NCBI GenBank assembly: GCA_937896505.1
Contig: CALBNP010000065.1
Coordinates: 1 to 12,478, forward strand
Direction: 5' to 3'
DNA from: an uncultured Bacteroidales bacterium
GTDB taxonomy: Bacteria; Bacteroidota; Bacteroidia; Bacteroidales; F082
DNA: 12,478 nucleotides
The translations under genes were made by a program, and so were the position numbers. Positions 1-6,283 of the stretch are shown in pieces. Under the pieces are notes generated by a model. The model was not told the DNA's origin and searched no databases. It worked only from the letters and a program-made list of their open reading frames with translations. Position 1 is the first letter of the stretch; each line of letters starts with the position of its first letter.

Positions 1-28
1 CCCAACCCGTCCAATGATTTAATTATCT

Positions 29-53
29 GAGACGTAGCGCGCTACGTCTCTAC
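29..53 (+). repeat. Palindromic interspersed repeat, copy 1, overlapping the tatC 3' end
   Basis: Positions 29-50 are a perfect 22-nt palindrome with arms GAGACG and CGTCTC around the self-complementary 10-nt core TAGCGCGCTA, followed by TAC. The arms and the CGTCTCTAC end are shared with two copies at 5014-5090, which have a different core. Read on the minus strand, the repeat encodes the last TatC residues (Val-Glu-Thr) and the TAG stop at 44-42. Small palindromes of this kind are common intergenic repeats in Bacteroidetes; that this belongs to a mobile REP-like family is inference. Confidence 0.75.
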
Positions 54-815
54 CCTTTTCACAATCAGCACGCTGACCTCAAACAAAAGGTAAATCGGCA
101 CGGCGACAAGCGACAAGGTAAAGGCATCGGCGGTTGGGGTAATGATGGCTGCAAGCACCACAATAACCACGACGGCATGACGACGGTATTGTTTCATGAA
201 CGCGCTTTTCAGCACGCCCATCTTGGCCAAAAGCCAACACAAAACCGGCAGTTCAAACACCACTCCTATCATAAACGAAAGCATGAGAAGCGTAGAAATG
301 TACGACTCGAGGGAGATAAGATTAGCAACCTCGCCACTGACTTGATACGAACCGAGGAAACGGACGGTGAGCGGGAAGATGAGGAAATAGTTGAGCAGCA
401 CACCTACGATGAACATCAGGTAGCCGCTCACCACGGCACGCACTGCGAAACGACGTTCGCTGTCGTACAAGGCCGGAGCAATAAACCCAAAAAGCACATA
501 TATTATATAGGGCGAAGCAACAAGCAATCCCACATACAATGCCACCTTCATGTGAACGATGAACTGTTGTGCAAGGTTTACATTGATAAGAGATAACGAA
601 AATTGTGAAATATCACCCGACAGCCTTTGAAAGAGGCGGTAAGTGATGAAATCAGCGTTTTTCGGCGCCAAGACCACAGCGAAAAGAACATCTTTGAAAC
701 AAAATGCCACCACGCTGGCCACCAAAGCGGCGATGAGGATTCGGAAAATACAATGCCGAAGCTCCTCTACATGATCCCAGAAGGTAAGATTCTCAGGCTT
801 CTTTTCCTGACTCAT
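42..815 (-). CDS. tatC: Sec-independent protein translocase subunit TatC
   Basis: TatC is the polytopic inner-membrane receptor of the twin-arginine translocation pathway. It recognises the RR signal peptide and recruits TatA for export of folded proteins. The 257-residue product has the family pattern of six membrane segments. The N-terminal FWDHVEELR (12-20) matches the conserved cytoplasmic start with its Glu-Leu-Arg. The first periplasmic cap region carries FGFIAPALYDSERR (109-122), equivalent to the conserved F-x-x-P-x-L-...-E-R signature. GVVFELPVL (184-192) and ITPTAD followed by a Pro-rich final helix (225-240) complete the signature. The ATG at 815 lies inside the 3' end of tatA, a 23-nt overlap that suggests translational coupling. 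The last three residues and the TAG stop fall within a palindromic repeat, so the native C-terminus may have been replaced by a short repeat-derived tail. This should be harmless, because the TatC C-terminus is a variable cytoplasmic tail. Confidence 0.96.
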   Translation of the reverse strand: MSQEKKPENLTFWDHVEELRHCIFRILIAALVASVVAFCFKDVLFAVVLAPKNADFITYRLFQRLSGDISQFSLSLINVNLAQQFIVHMKVALYVGLLVASPYIIYVLFGFIAPALYDSERRFAVRAVVSGYLMFIVGVLLNYFLIFPLTVRFLGSYQVSGEVANLISLESYISTLLMLSFMIGVVFELPVLCWLLAKMGVLKSAFMKQYRRHAVVVIVVLAAIITPTADAFTLSLVAVPIYLLFEVSVLIVKRVET

Positions 816-996
816 TATTTTCTTTCTTTTCTTCCTTTTCGGCAGGTTCGCTCTTGCCGTCCATGCCGTCCTTGAAACTCTTCACACCTTTGCCCAAGCC
901 GCGCATGAGTTCCGGAATTTTTTTCCCGCCAAACAGCAGCAGGACGATCAATGCGATGATGATGATTTCCTGGGTGCCAATAAATAACAGTGTCAT
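793..996 (-). CDS. tatA: Sec-independent protein translocase subunit TatA
   Basis: TatA is the small single-span subunit that oligomerises to form the Tat translocation pore. The 67-residue product has the expected architecture: a short periplasmic N-terminus, one hydrophobic helix (about residues 5-22), the Phe-Gly hinge (LFGGKKIPEL), an amphipathic helix (about 25-45) and a highly charged Glu/Lys-rich tail. No separate TatB gene is seen. In Bacteroidetes, as in many minimal Tat systems, a TatA-like protein is thought to serve both roles. The gene starts 20 nt after the stop of the upstream aldo/keto reductase gene, and its 3' end overlaps tatC by 23 nt. No promoter motif of its own was found, so it is probably transcribed from the promoter at about 2303. 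An annotation as TatA/E or TatB-like is possible from length alone. Confidence 0.94.
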   Translation of the reverse strand: MTLLFIGTQEIIIIALIVLLLFGGKKIPELMRGLGKGVKSFKDGMDGKSEPAEKEEKKENNESGKEA

Positions 997-1016
997 AATC
1001 AGTTCAATTTATAGGT

Positions 1017-2282
1017 TTATTTCTTGCCTAACACTTCCACGACGCGGTCGAGCTGTTCACGGATGTTGATATGTTGCGGGCACACTTCCTCGCACTTGCC
1101 GCACTTGATGCATGCCGATGCGAAATTGAATCCTTTGCCTTTTACATAGAAGTCTTCTTGGTCGAGAGCTTCTGTCATGTCGCCGTACATGGTGTAGAAA
1201 TTCAAGGCGTTGAACGAGCCAGAGATGCCGACGTTCATTGGGCATACCTTGGCGCAATAGTTGCAGTTGGTGCAAGGAACTGTCGGGATGGAAGCCAAAG
1301 CCTTGCAGGCATCATCGATGACCTTGGCTTGCTCGTCGGTCAGTTTGTCGAAATCTTTCATCGTGTGGATGTTGTCTTCCATCTGTTCCACATTGCTCAT
1401 GCCCGACAAGACGGTCAGGATGCCTTCGGGAGCAGCAGCATAACGCAAGGCCCATGAAGCATACGATTCATCGGGAGCGGCGTTGTCGAAGACTTCTTTC
1501 ACCGGCTGTGGCGGATTGGCCAACATGCCGCCCTTGATAGGTTCCATGACGATGACGGGCTTGCCGTGACGGCGTGCAATCTCATAACATTCGCGGGCTT
1601 TCACGGTCGGGTCTTCCCAGTCGGCGTAGTTGATTTGCAACTGCACGAATTCGGCTTCGGGGTGTTTCACGAGTATCTCTTCCAGTTCTTCGGGTGTGGC
1701 ATGGGCCGAGAAACCGACATGCTTGATTTTGCCAGCGGCTTTCTGTTCGAAAGCCCAGGTCCACAGGTCGTAGTCATCGAAGAAATGGGTGCGGTTGCCG
1801 CCGAGATTGTGCAGCAGATAGAAGTCGAAATAGCCAGCACCGGTGCGTTCGAGCGAAGTCTCGAACTGGGCGATAGCTTGTTCACGGTTCTCACATTTTA
1901 CCCAAGCGGCTAGTTTGGTTGCCAGGATGAACTTGTCTCTCGGATAGCGTTCCACCAAGGCCTGACGTGTGGCATCTTCGCTGCCGCCGTATGCCCAAGC
2001 GGTGTCGAAGTAGTTGAATCCGGCTTGCATGAACAGGTCAACCATCTGCTTGGTCTGCTCGATGTCGATGGAACGGTCTTCGAGGCGTGGCAGACGCATG
2101 AGGCCGAATCCGAGTTTGCCGATCGGTGGCAGGTCTTCGAAAAACGCGGCTGGCGCTTCGGCAATCAGTTCTTCAATCTTTTTGTTTCCCTTGCCTACGC
2201 AAGCGGAAAGCAAACCTGAGCTGGCTACGGCAATTCCGCCAATGGCAATCAAGCTTTCTTTCAGAAATTCTCTTCTATCCAT
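1017..2282 (-). CDS. Tat-exported aldo/keto reductase with C-terminal 2x[4Fe-4S] ferredoxin domain (putative lipoprotein)
   Basis: This is a 421-residue oxidoreductase of unknown substrate. Residues 1-28 form a twin-arginine signal: DRREFLK at 2-8, a weakly hydrophobic stretch, and a lipobox LSAC ending at Cys28. Residues 54-330 are an aldo/keto reductase barrel with the full catalytic tetrad in place: Asp93 and Tyr98 in FDTAWAYG, Lys123 in ATKL and His158 in LLHN. Residues 337-347 (CxxCxxCxxxCP) and 391-401 (the same spacing) are two 4Fe-4S cluster motifs. A protein that assembles Fe-S clusters in the cytoplasm needs a folded-protein exporter, which fits its place as first gene of an apparent operon with tatA and tatC. 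The prediction implies a membrane-anchored enzyme facing the periplasm, where free NAD(P)H is not expected, so its electron donor is unclear. The residues after Cys28 (VGKGNKK) show no acidic surface-export signal. The start at 2282 is supported by the signal peptide and the upstream -7 element. Confidence 0.9.
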   Translation of the reverse strand: MDRREFLKESLIAIGGIAVASSGLLSACVGKGNKKIEELIAEAPAAFFEDLPPIGKLGFGLMRLPRLEDRSIDIEQTKQMVDLFMQAGFNYFDTAWAYGGSEDATRQALVERYPRDKFILATKLAAWVKCENREQAIAQFETSLERTGAGYFDFYLLHNLGGNRTHFFDDYDLWTWAFEQKAAGKIKHVGFSAHATPEELEEILVKHPEAEFVQLQINYADWEDPTVKARECYEIARRHGKPVIVMEPIKGGMLANPPQPVKEVFDNAAPDESYASWALRYAAAPEGILTVLSGMSNVEQMEDNIHTMKDFDKLTDEQAKVIDDACKALASIPTVPCTNCNYCAKVCPMNVGISGSFNALNFYTMYGDMTEALDQEDFYVKGKGFNFASACIKCGKCEEVCPQHINIREQLDRVVEVLGKK

Positions 2283-2302
2283 AATTGAGTGATTTAGTTT
2301 TG

Positions 2303-2310
2303 CAAAGGTA
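2303..2310 (-). promoter_or_regulatory. Bacteroidetes-type -7 promoter element for the reductase-tatAC operon
   Basis: Read on the minus strand this is TACCTTTG, an exact fit to TAnnTTTG, 20 nt upstream of the ATG at 2282. A convincing -33 TTTG at the usual spacing was not found; the nearest is TTTC at 2325-2322. The downstream tatA and tatC genes show no promoter motif, so this site probably drives all three. Confidence 0.7.
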
Positions 2311-2379
2311 GTGTTTTTTTAGAAACTGTTTTTTTATTTATTAAAAAATGCCCTTAAATTTTAGATTAAGTGTGAAATC

Positions 2380-2406
2380 AAAAAAGCCTGCGTTTTGGCA
2401 GGCTTT
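2380..2406 (-). terminator. Intrinsic terminator downstream of frr
   Basis: On the minus strand a stem AAAGCCTGC pairs with GCAGGCTTT around a CAAAAC loop and runs into a T-tract (plus-strand A's at 2380-2385). It begins 28 nt after the frr stop codon, ends frr transcription, and separates frr from the reductase-tatAC operon. Confidence 0.9.
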
Positions 2407-2433
2407 CTTTGTGTGTATAGGTTGGTGAAAGAA

Positions 2434-2997
2434 TCACACCGTGAGGATGTCTTGCGACTTGAGTTCTACCAAGTCGTCAATTTTCTTGATGTACTTGTCG
2501 GTGAGTTTCTGGATTTCTTCCTGGAGTTGCTTCGATTCGTCTTCCGAGATGGTGTCTTTCTCCAGTTTCTTGGCGTCGTCGTTGGCGTTGCGGCGGATGC
2601 CACGGATGGCAACCTTGGCGTCTTCGGCAGCGGTCTTGGTGCGCTTCACGAGTTCCTTACGACGTTCCTCGGTGAGGGCAGGGACAGCGATACGAAGGAT
2701 TTCGCCGTTGTTCATCGGGTTGAAGCCCAAGTTGGCGTTCAAGATGGCCTTGGCGATATTGTTGAGTGCGCTCTTGTCGAAAGGCTGGACTACAATCATG
2801 CGGGCATCCACGCAGCCGATGTTGGCGGTCTGTTCGATGGGAACGGTGGTGCCGTAATATTCAACCATAACGCCGTTCAGCATGGCTGGACTGGCTTTTC
2901 CTGCTCTAATGCCCTGAAATTCATGCTCCATGTGCTTGATGGTGTTGTCCATGCTTTCAGCGGCTTCGTCTAATACAAATTGAGAATCTTCTGTCAT
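2434..2997 (-). CDS. frr: Ribosome recycling factor
   Basis: RRF works with EF-G in the cytoplasm to split the post-termination ribosome and release mRNA and tRNA. The 187-residue length matches the family norm of about 185. The signature IRAGKASPAMLNGVMVEYYG lies at residues 30-49, followed by VPIEQTANI, VVQPFDKSALNNIAKAI and the ALTEERRKELVK motif that starts the C-terminal half of the three-helix bundle. The remaining helix is rich in Lys, Glu and Asp, as usual. pyrH and frr are commonly adjacent, but here a glycosyltransferase gene sits between them. frr has its own -7 element at 3024-3017 and an intrinsic terminator just downstream, so it can be expressed alone. Confidence 0.98.
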   Translation of the reverse strand: MTEDSQFVLDEAAESMDNTIKHMEHEFQGIRAGKASPAMLNGVMVEYYGTTVPIEQTANIGCVDARMIVVQPFDKSALNNIAKAILNANLGFNPMNNGEILRIAVPALTEERRKELVKRTKTAAEDAKVAIRGIRRNANDDAKKLEKDTISEDESKQLQEEIQKLTDKYIKKIDDLVELKSQDILTV

Positions 2998-3016
2998 GTG
3001 TGCTAAAATTTGCGGA

Positions 3017-3024
3017 CAAAAATA
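3017..3024 (-). promoter_or_regulatory. Candidate -7 promoter element for frr
   Basis: The minus-strand sequence TATTTTTG matches TAnnTTTG and lies 19 nt before the frr ATG at 2997. The surrounding 113-bp gap is A+T-rich, so a chance match is possible, and no clear -33 element is visible. Confidence 0.5.
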
Positions 3025-3110
3025 GTCGTTTTTTCTTTTCCGTGATAAATTCCGCGCGATTTTTTAGATTTGTGGTGATTTTGCTGTTGTAGAGAATTAT
3101 CTATCCTATT

Positions 3111-5003
3111 TTAATTCAATGGTTCATACAAACCCGTCAAAACTGGGCTTCTTTTCGTGGTGTGATATCCGATTTTGTTGACGGTCAAAGGCTTCTTGTC
3201 TTGGTTCCAGAGGTAGGCCTTGATGTAGGTGCCTTGCATCGGGAGGGCTTCGCTGAAGACGATGGCGTCGGCAATCACGTTGTCGCCTGGCAGCAGGACG
3301 CATCCTTCGAGGTCGGAGCTGTGCCAAAAGAGCAACGAGTCGGTTGTGGTTTCGTGCAACTCGATGACCATGGTGCATCTTGCCAGCGTGTCGGCATGAT
3401 GGATGTTGGCCACCACGCCCAAAGCCTCAATGTCGGTGTCGAGCGAGTCGCATGGAATCACAAAGTTCATGTTCCATTCTTGGCCTTCAACATAACCGAA
3501 TGCGGCTTCGTTCAAGTCGGTGAGCAGATTGACGCTGTTTTCGCAGGGTTGCTTGCTGAGTGTTAGGTAACGTGAAGTGAACCAGTCTTTTGTGTAAACA
3601 AGATAAGGGTATTTCCCTACGGCTGTCGTTTCCCAGATGGGGGGCGAATAGTCGGTCCAGCCAAAGCCGAGCATTGACTTCTCGCTGTTGTCGTGGAGCC
3701 ATTGGTTGAATTCGCCAACTCGGTTGTCGCGGTTGAAGACGATGCGGTCTTTCACTTCGGTCTGGTCTTGGTAGAACTCGGCGGCTCCCACAATCTCTTC
3801 GCGTGTGGCGAACTGAATCTGGTCGCCATATTTCTTTTGGTCTTCTTGCATCTTGACGGCAATCTGGTCGAAGCCTTGTTCATACATCAGCTCGTAATGC
3901 TTTCGTGTGGTTATCAGCGAACTGGTTCCGACGAAAAGTAGGACCGCGATGATTATGATGGTTTGCGAGATGTTGGTCGTGCTGTTCTTGAAGAACGAGA
4001 ATGCTACGATGACGAGGAAAGGATAGCTGAAAATCAGCGTGCTGTGCTGGATGATAGGCTCGCGCAGGATGGAATAGACAAATGCCATGGCGAAGATGAT
4101 GACAAACCATGCCAAGCCGACCCAACGTAATGGGTTGTTGCGCTTGTCGAAACGGCTCAGAATGAAAGGCAGGATGATGATGATGCCGACGGCAAACATG
4201 AACAGGCTTGAGTAGTTCATCGTGTATTTCACGAAATCGATGAGGAATGTCGATTTTGGTGCTGTCAGCCATCCTCCGATGCTGCCGCTGACGAAGAGCT
4301 GCTGGTAGAAGATGGGTAGGGTAGGGGCAAATAGTGCCACTGCTGCTAATCCGCTAATCCAGTAGGCTTTGCGTCGTTCTTTGGGAAGGAAAAACAAACC
4401 TGTCAGGAAGATGAGTCCGGCTTGCGCGATGGAGAAATATTGTATCAGCGAACAGGCCCATGCCGAGAGCGCAAATCCGACGTAAACACCGGTCTTGGGT
4501 CTCTTGATCCCGAAGACGATTTTGTACCAGAAAAAGGCCATCAGCAGGACGAAGAACAAACCTGGGGCATAGGGCCGTGCCAGCTGGCTATAGAATACGG
4601 TGAACTGGCTGACAGCAAAGAAGGCTGCCGAAAGCAAGCCGACTTTGCTGTTAAACCATTGTCGTCCAATCCAATAGATAAGGTAGATGGAAGCGATGCC
4701 CATCAGCGCAAAAGGCAGTTTGACCCAGAATTCGTTCCAACCGAACAGTTTCACCCAAAAGAGCAGAAATGCCTGAACGCCAACAGGATGGCTGTCGGTG
4801 AGAATGCCTTGCTCGATGAAATCGTGGAGGTTGGTGAATCCGGTGCGCGACAAGGCGCTGAATTCGTCGTGCATGAATGGCACCTGGCCCAGTTTCCATA
4901 GGCGCAGCACCGCCGCCACCACCATAATGACACCCAGAATGATGTAATCAACGGTGAGGTTGGTCTTTATGCGAATTTTGCGAAGATGGTGTTTCCTTTT
5001 CAT
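3111..5003 (-). CDS. GT39-like (GT-C fold) membrane glycosyltransferase with C-terminal soluble domain
   Basis: The 630-residue product resembles the PMT/ArnT-type glycosyltransferases (family 39 and relatives), which transfer a sugar from a polyprenyl-phosphate donor to an acceptor on the periplasmic face. A basic N-terminus precedes the first membrane segment (about 19-35). The first periplasmic loop carries MHDE (44-47), whose acidic residues fit the catalytic Asp/Glu of the GT-C fold, followed by SHPVG (71-75), a conserved His-Pro. SQLARPYAPGLF (139-150) is the usual Arg-rich re-entry motif. About a dozen hydrophobic segments fill residues 19-363. Residues 364-630 are predicted soluble and periplasmic, ending in a beta-rich stretch without a recognised name. 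Donor and acceptor cannot be inferred. The gene lies 93 nt after pyrH with two palindromic repeats between them; no promoter motif was found in that gap, so it is probably co-transcribed with pyrH. Its place between pyrH and frr is unusual. Confidence 0.85.
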   Translation of the reverse strand: MKRKHHLRKIRIKTNLTVDYIILGVIMVVAAVLRLWKLGQVPFMHDEFSALSRTGFTNLHDFIEQGILTDSHPVGVQAFLLFWVKLFGWNEFWVKLPFALMGIASIYLIYWIGRQWFNSKVGLLSAAFFAVSQFTVFYSQLARPYAPGLFFVLLMAFFWYKIVFGIKRPKTGVYVGFALSAWACSLIQYFSIAQAGLIFLTGLFFLPKERRKAYWISGLAAVALFAPTLPIFYQQLFVSGSIGGWLTAPKSTFLIDFVKYTMNYSSLFMFAVGIIIILPFILSRFDKRNNPLRWVGLAWFVIIFAMAFVYSILREPIIQHSTLIFSYPFLVIVAFSFFKNSTTNISQTIIIIAVLLFVGTSSLITTRKHYELMYEQGFDQIAVKMQEDQKKYGDQIQFATREEIVGAAEFYQDQTEVKDRIVFNRDNRVGEFNQWLHDNSEKSMLGFGWTDYSPPIWETTAVGKYPYLVYTKDWFTSRYLTLSKQPCENSVNLLTDLNEAAFGYVEGQEWNMNFVIPCDSLDTDIEALGVVANIHHADTLARCTMVIELHETTTDSLLFWHSSDLEGCVLLPGDNVIADAIVFSEALPMQGTYIKAYLWNQDKKPLTVNKIGYHTTKRSPVLTGLYEPLN

Positions 5004-5013
5004 GGACGTTTTT

Positions 5014-5042
5014 TGTAGAGACGCGATTCATCGCGTCTCTAT
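5014..5042 (-). repeat. Palindromic interspersed repeat, copy 2
   Basis: Arms GAGACG and CGTCTC surround the near-palindromic core CGATTCATCG at 5018-5039, with GTA on the left. The reverse complement of 5014-5039 is identical over 26 nt to 5065-5090. It lies just upstream of the glycosyltransferase start codon (5003) and would form a strong hairpin in the leader of that gene. No T-tract follows it in the direction of transcription, so it is not a classical terminator. Confidence 0.8.
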
Positions 5043-5064
5043 TATTATTTTGATATGCGTTTAT

Positions 5065-5090
5065 GAGACGCGATGAATCGCGTCTCTACA
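5065..5090 (+). repeat. Palindromic interspersed repeat, copy 3
   Basis: It is an exact 26-nt inverted copy of 5014-5039, separated from it by a 25-nt A+T-rich spacer (5040-5064). Its right end, CGTCTCTAC, is shared with the copy at 29-53. It begins 7 nt downstream of the pyrH stop codon (minus strand). Each copy can fold on itself, or the two can pair with each other into a 26-bp stem. Confidence 0.8.
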
Positions 5091-5096
5091 TGGGCA

Positions 5097-5804
5097 CTAT
5101 TTCGTTACCAATGTCCCAATGTTTTCGCCACCCAAGACCTTCATCAGGTTGCCGCGGGTGTTCATGTCGAAGACGTACATTGGCATGTTGTTTTCCTTGC
5201 ACAGGGTGAAGGCGGTCATGTCCATGACCTTGAGGTTGCGGTCGTAGGCCTCGTCGTAGGTGATGTGCTCGAACTTCGTTGCGGTCGGGTCTTTCTCTGG
5301 GTCGGCGGTGTAGATGCCGTCAACGCGTGTGCCTTTCAGGATGATGTCGGCCTTGATTTCGACGGCGCGGAGGGCCGAGCCTGTGTCGGTGGTGAAGAAC
5401 GGGTTGCCAGTGCCGGCGCCCATCAGTACGATGTGGCCTTCGTTGAGCAGCTGTATGGCCTTGGCACTGCTCATGGTGTCGGCGATGCGGTCGATGTAAA
5501 GTCCTGACAATAAGGTGGCTTTCTGACCTTTGCCTTGCAGCGTCGATTGCAGCGCCATGCAGTTGATGACGGTGGCGAGCATACCCATGTAGTCGCCTTG
5601 TATGCGGTCCATGCCTTTGCTTGCACCTTGCAGGCCGCGGAAGATGTTGCCGCCGCCGATGACGATGCCAATCTGTACGCCGGTCTTGGCAGCTTCAATG
5701 ATTTGGTTTGCATAGTCGTTCAGACGTTGTGGGTCAATGCCGTATTGCTGCTCACCCATGAGGGCTTCGCCGCTAAGTTTCAAAAGTACTCTGTTGTATT
5801 TCAT
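5097..5804 (-). CDS. pyrH: UMP kinase (uridylate kinase)
   Basis: PyrH phosphorylates UMP to UDP with ATP, an essential pyrimidine step in the cytoplasm; the bacterial enzyme is a hexamer of the amino-acid-kinase fold. The 235-residue product has the usual length and all main motifs: LLKLSGEAL (7-15) with the catalytic Lys9, IGGGNIFRG (49-57) for phosphate binding, GDYMGMLATVINC (70-82) with Asp71 for UMP binding, GTGNPFFTTDT (131-141), and KGTRVDGIYTADP (157-169) for ATP binding. It has its own candidate promoter at 5857-5830 and a repeated-motif region farther upstream. The nearest downstream gene is the glycosyltransferase rather than frr. Confidence 0.98.
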   Translation of the reverse strand: MKYNRVLLKLSGEALMGEQQYGIDPQRLNDYANQIIEAAKTGVQIGIVIGGGNIFRGLQGASKGMDRIQGDYMGMLATVINCMALQSTLQGKGQKATLLSGLYIDRIADTMSSAKAIQLLNEGHIVLMGAGTGNPFFTTDTGSALRAVEIKADIILKGTRVDGIYTADPEKDPTATKFEHITYDEAYDRNLKVMDMTAFTLCKENNMPMYVFDMNTRGNLMKVLGGENIGTLVTK

Positions 5805-5829
5805 GCTAAATGTATTTGAATTAGTGCTG

Positions 5830-5857
5830 CAAAAATATGGATTTCTTTTGTTTCAAA
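5830..5857 (-). promoter_or_regulatory. Candidate promoter of pyrH
   Basis: On the minus strand TTTG (5857-5854) and TATTTTTG (5837-5830) match the Bacteroidetes -33 and -7 elements, separated by 16 nt, slightly shorter than usual. The -7 element ends 25 nt before the pyrH ATG at 5804. This is the only promoter in the window with both elements visible. Confidence 0.65.
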
Positions 5858-5898
5858 CTTTTTTGCATTCTTTTTTCTATCCAAAGAATTCCCATTTC

Positions 5899-5997
5899 AG
5901 TAAAACGCAGTTTTTTTATTAAGTTTTTTATAGTAAAACGCAGTTTTTCTAATGCGAAATTCATAAGAAAACGCAATTTATTTTGGAAACTATATAC
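5899..5997. repeat. Three direct units with exact 33-bp period, core AAAACGCAGTTTT
   Basis: The octamer AAAACGCA occurs at 5902, 5935 and 5968, exactly 33 bp apart. Units 1 and 2 share the 17-nt AGTAAAACGCAGTTTTT; unit 3 is degenerate (AAGAAAACGCAATTTAT). The other 16 bp of each unit are unrelated A+T-rich sequence. The core is a dyad, AAAAC-GCA-GTTTT. The units lie about 65, 98 and 131 bp upstream of the pyrH -7 element. Too few and too short to be a CRISPR array; a set of binding sites or a decayed dispersed repeat are both possible. Confidence 0.7.
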
Positions 5998-6096
5998 CTG
6001 ATGGCACAAAAAAACATTTGCAACTTTCCTTCCACTGCCCCAAATGGATTCCATTGACAAAAACATGAAAAAATCTTCCAAAGAACAGACGTGAAA

Positions 6097-6185
6097 CGTC
6101 ATTGCGAGGAGGCACGACGAAGCAATCCAGACGAGAGTTCTCTAGCACTTTATGCCTAGATTGCTTCGCTACGCTCGCAATGACG
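6097..6185. repeat. 89-bp inverted-repeat element with CGTCATTGCGAG ends
   Basis: The left end (6097-6108) is CGTCATTGCGAG and the right end (6174-6185) is its exact reverse complement. Inside these, GAAGCAATC on the left (6119-6127) is matched by GATTGCTTC on the right, so the arms pair over most of about 30 nt with a small asymmetric bulge. The centre contains a short AGAG-TT-CTCT hairpin. There is no coding capacity. Sequences with these ends are, from general knowledge, a common dispersed repeat in many bacterial genomes. It lies in the 519-bp gap between secA and pyrH. Confidence 0.8.
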
Positions 6186-6187
6186 CG

Positions 6188-6227
6188 AAGCGGCAGTCCG
6201 CTTGCCAGGCACTAACTCTGCTGCCTG
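6188..6227. other. Two small adjacent hairpins in the secA-pyrH gap
   Basis: AAGCGG (6188-6193) and CCGCTT (6198-6203) form a perfect 6-bp stem with a 4-nt loop. CAGGCA (6206-6211) and TGCCTG (6222-6227) form a second perfect 6-bp stem with a 10-nt loop. No T-tract follows either on either strand. They could be part of the neighbouring repeat or of the secA 3' untranslated region. The stretch 6228-6283 shows nothing recognisable. Confidence 0.45.
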
Positions 6228-6283
6228 TCTCATCCGAAGACCCTCTCCGTGTTTTTATCATGGCTTGTGGGTACATGATGCAC

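Noticed and set aside
5014..5090. Intrinsic terminator of pyrH
   Set aside because: The stems are strong but no T-tract follows either in the minus-strand direction; repeat family membership explains them better.
5899..5997. Possible CRISPR array
   Set aside because: Only three units, with a 17-nt core that degenerates in unit 3 and 16-nt A+T-rich spacers; no cas gene nearby.
5821..6102. Minus-strand open frame of 93 codons containing three KLRF repeats at 11-residue spacing
   Set aside because: Its start codon lies inside the CGTCATTGCGAG repeat, its body crosses the pyrH promoter and the 33-bp array, and there is no recognisable domain. The peptide repeat follows from the DNA period. Kept as a repeat finding, not a gene.
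6186..6283. Possible tRNA or known small RNA gene
   Set aside because: The hairpins do not assemble into a cloverleaf and no anticodon or T-loop consensus is seen.
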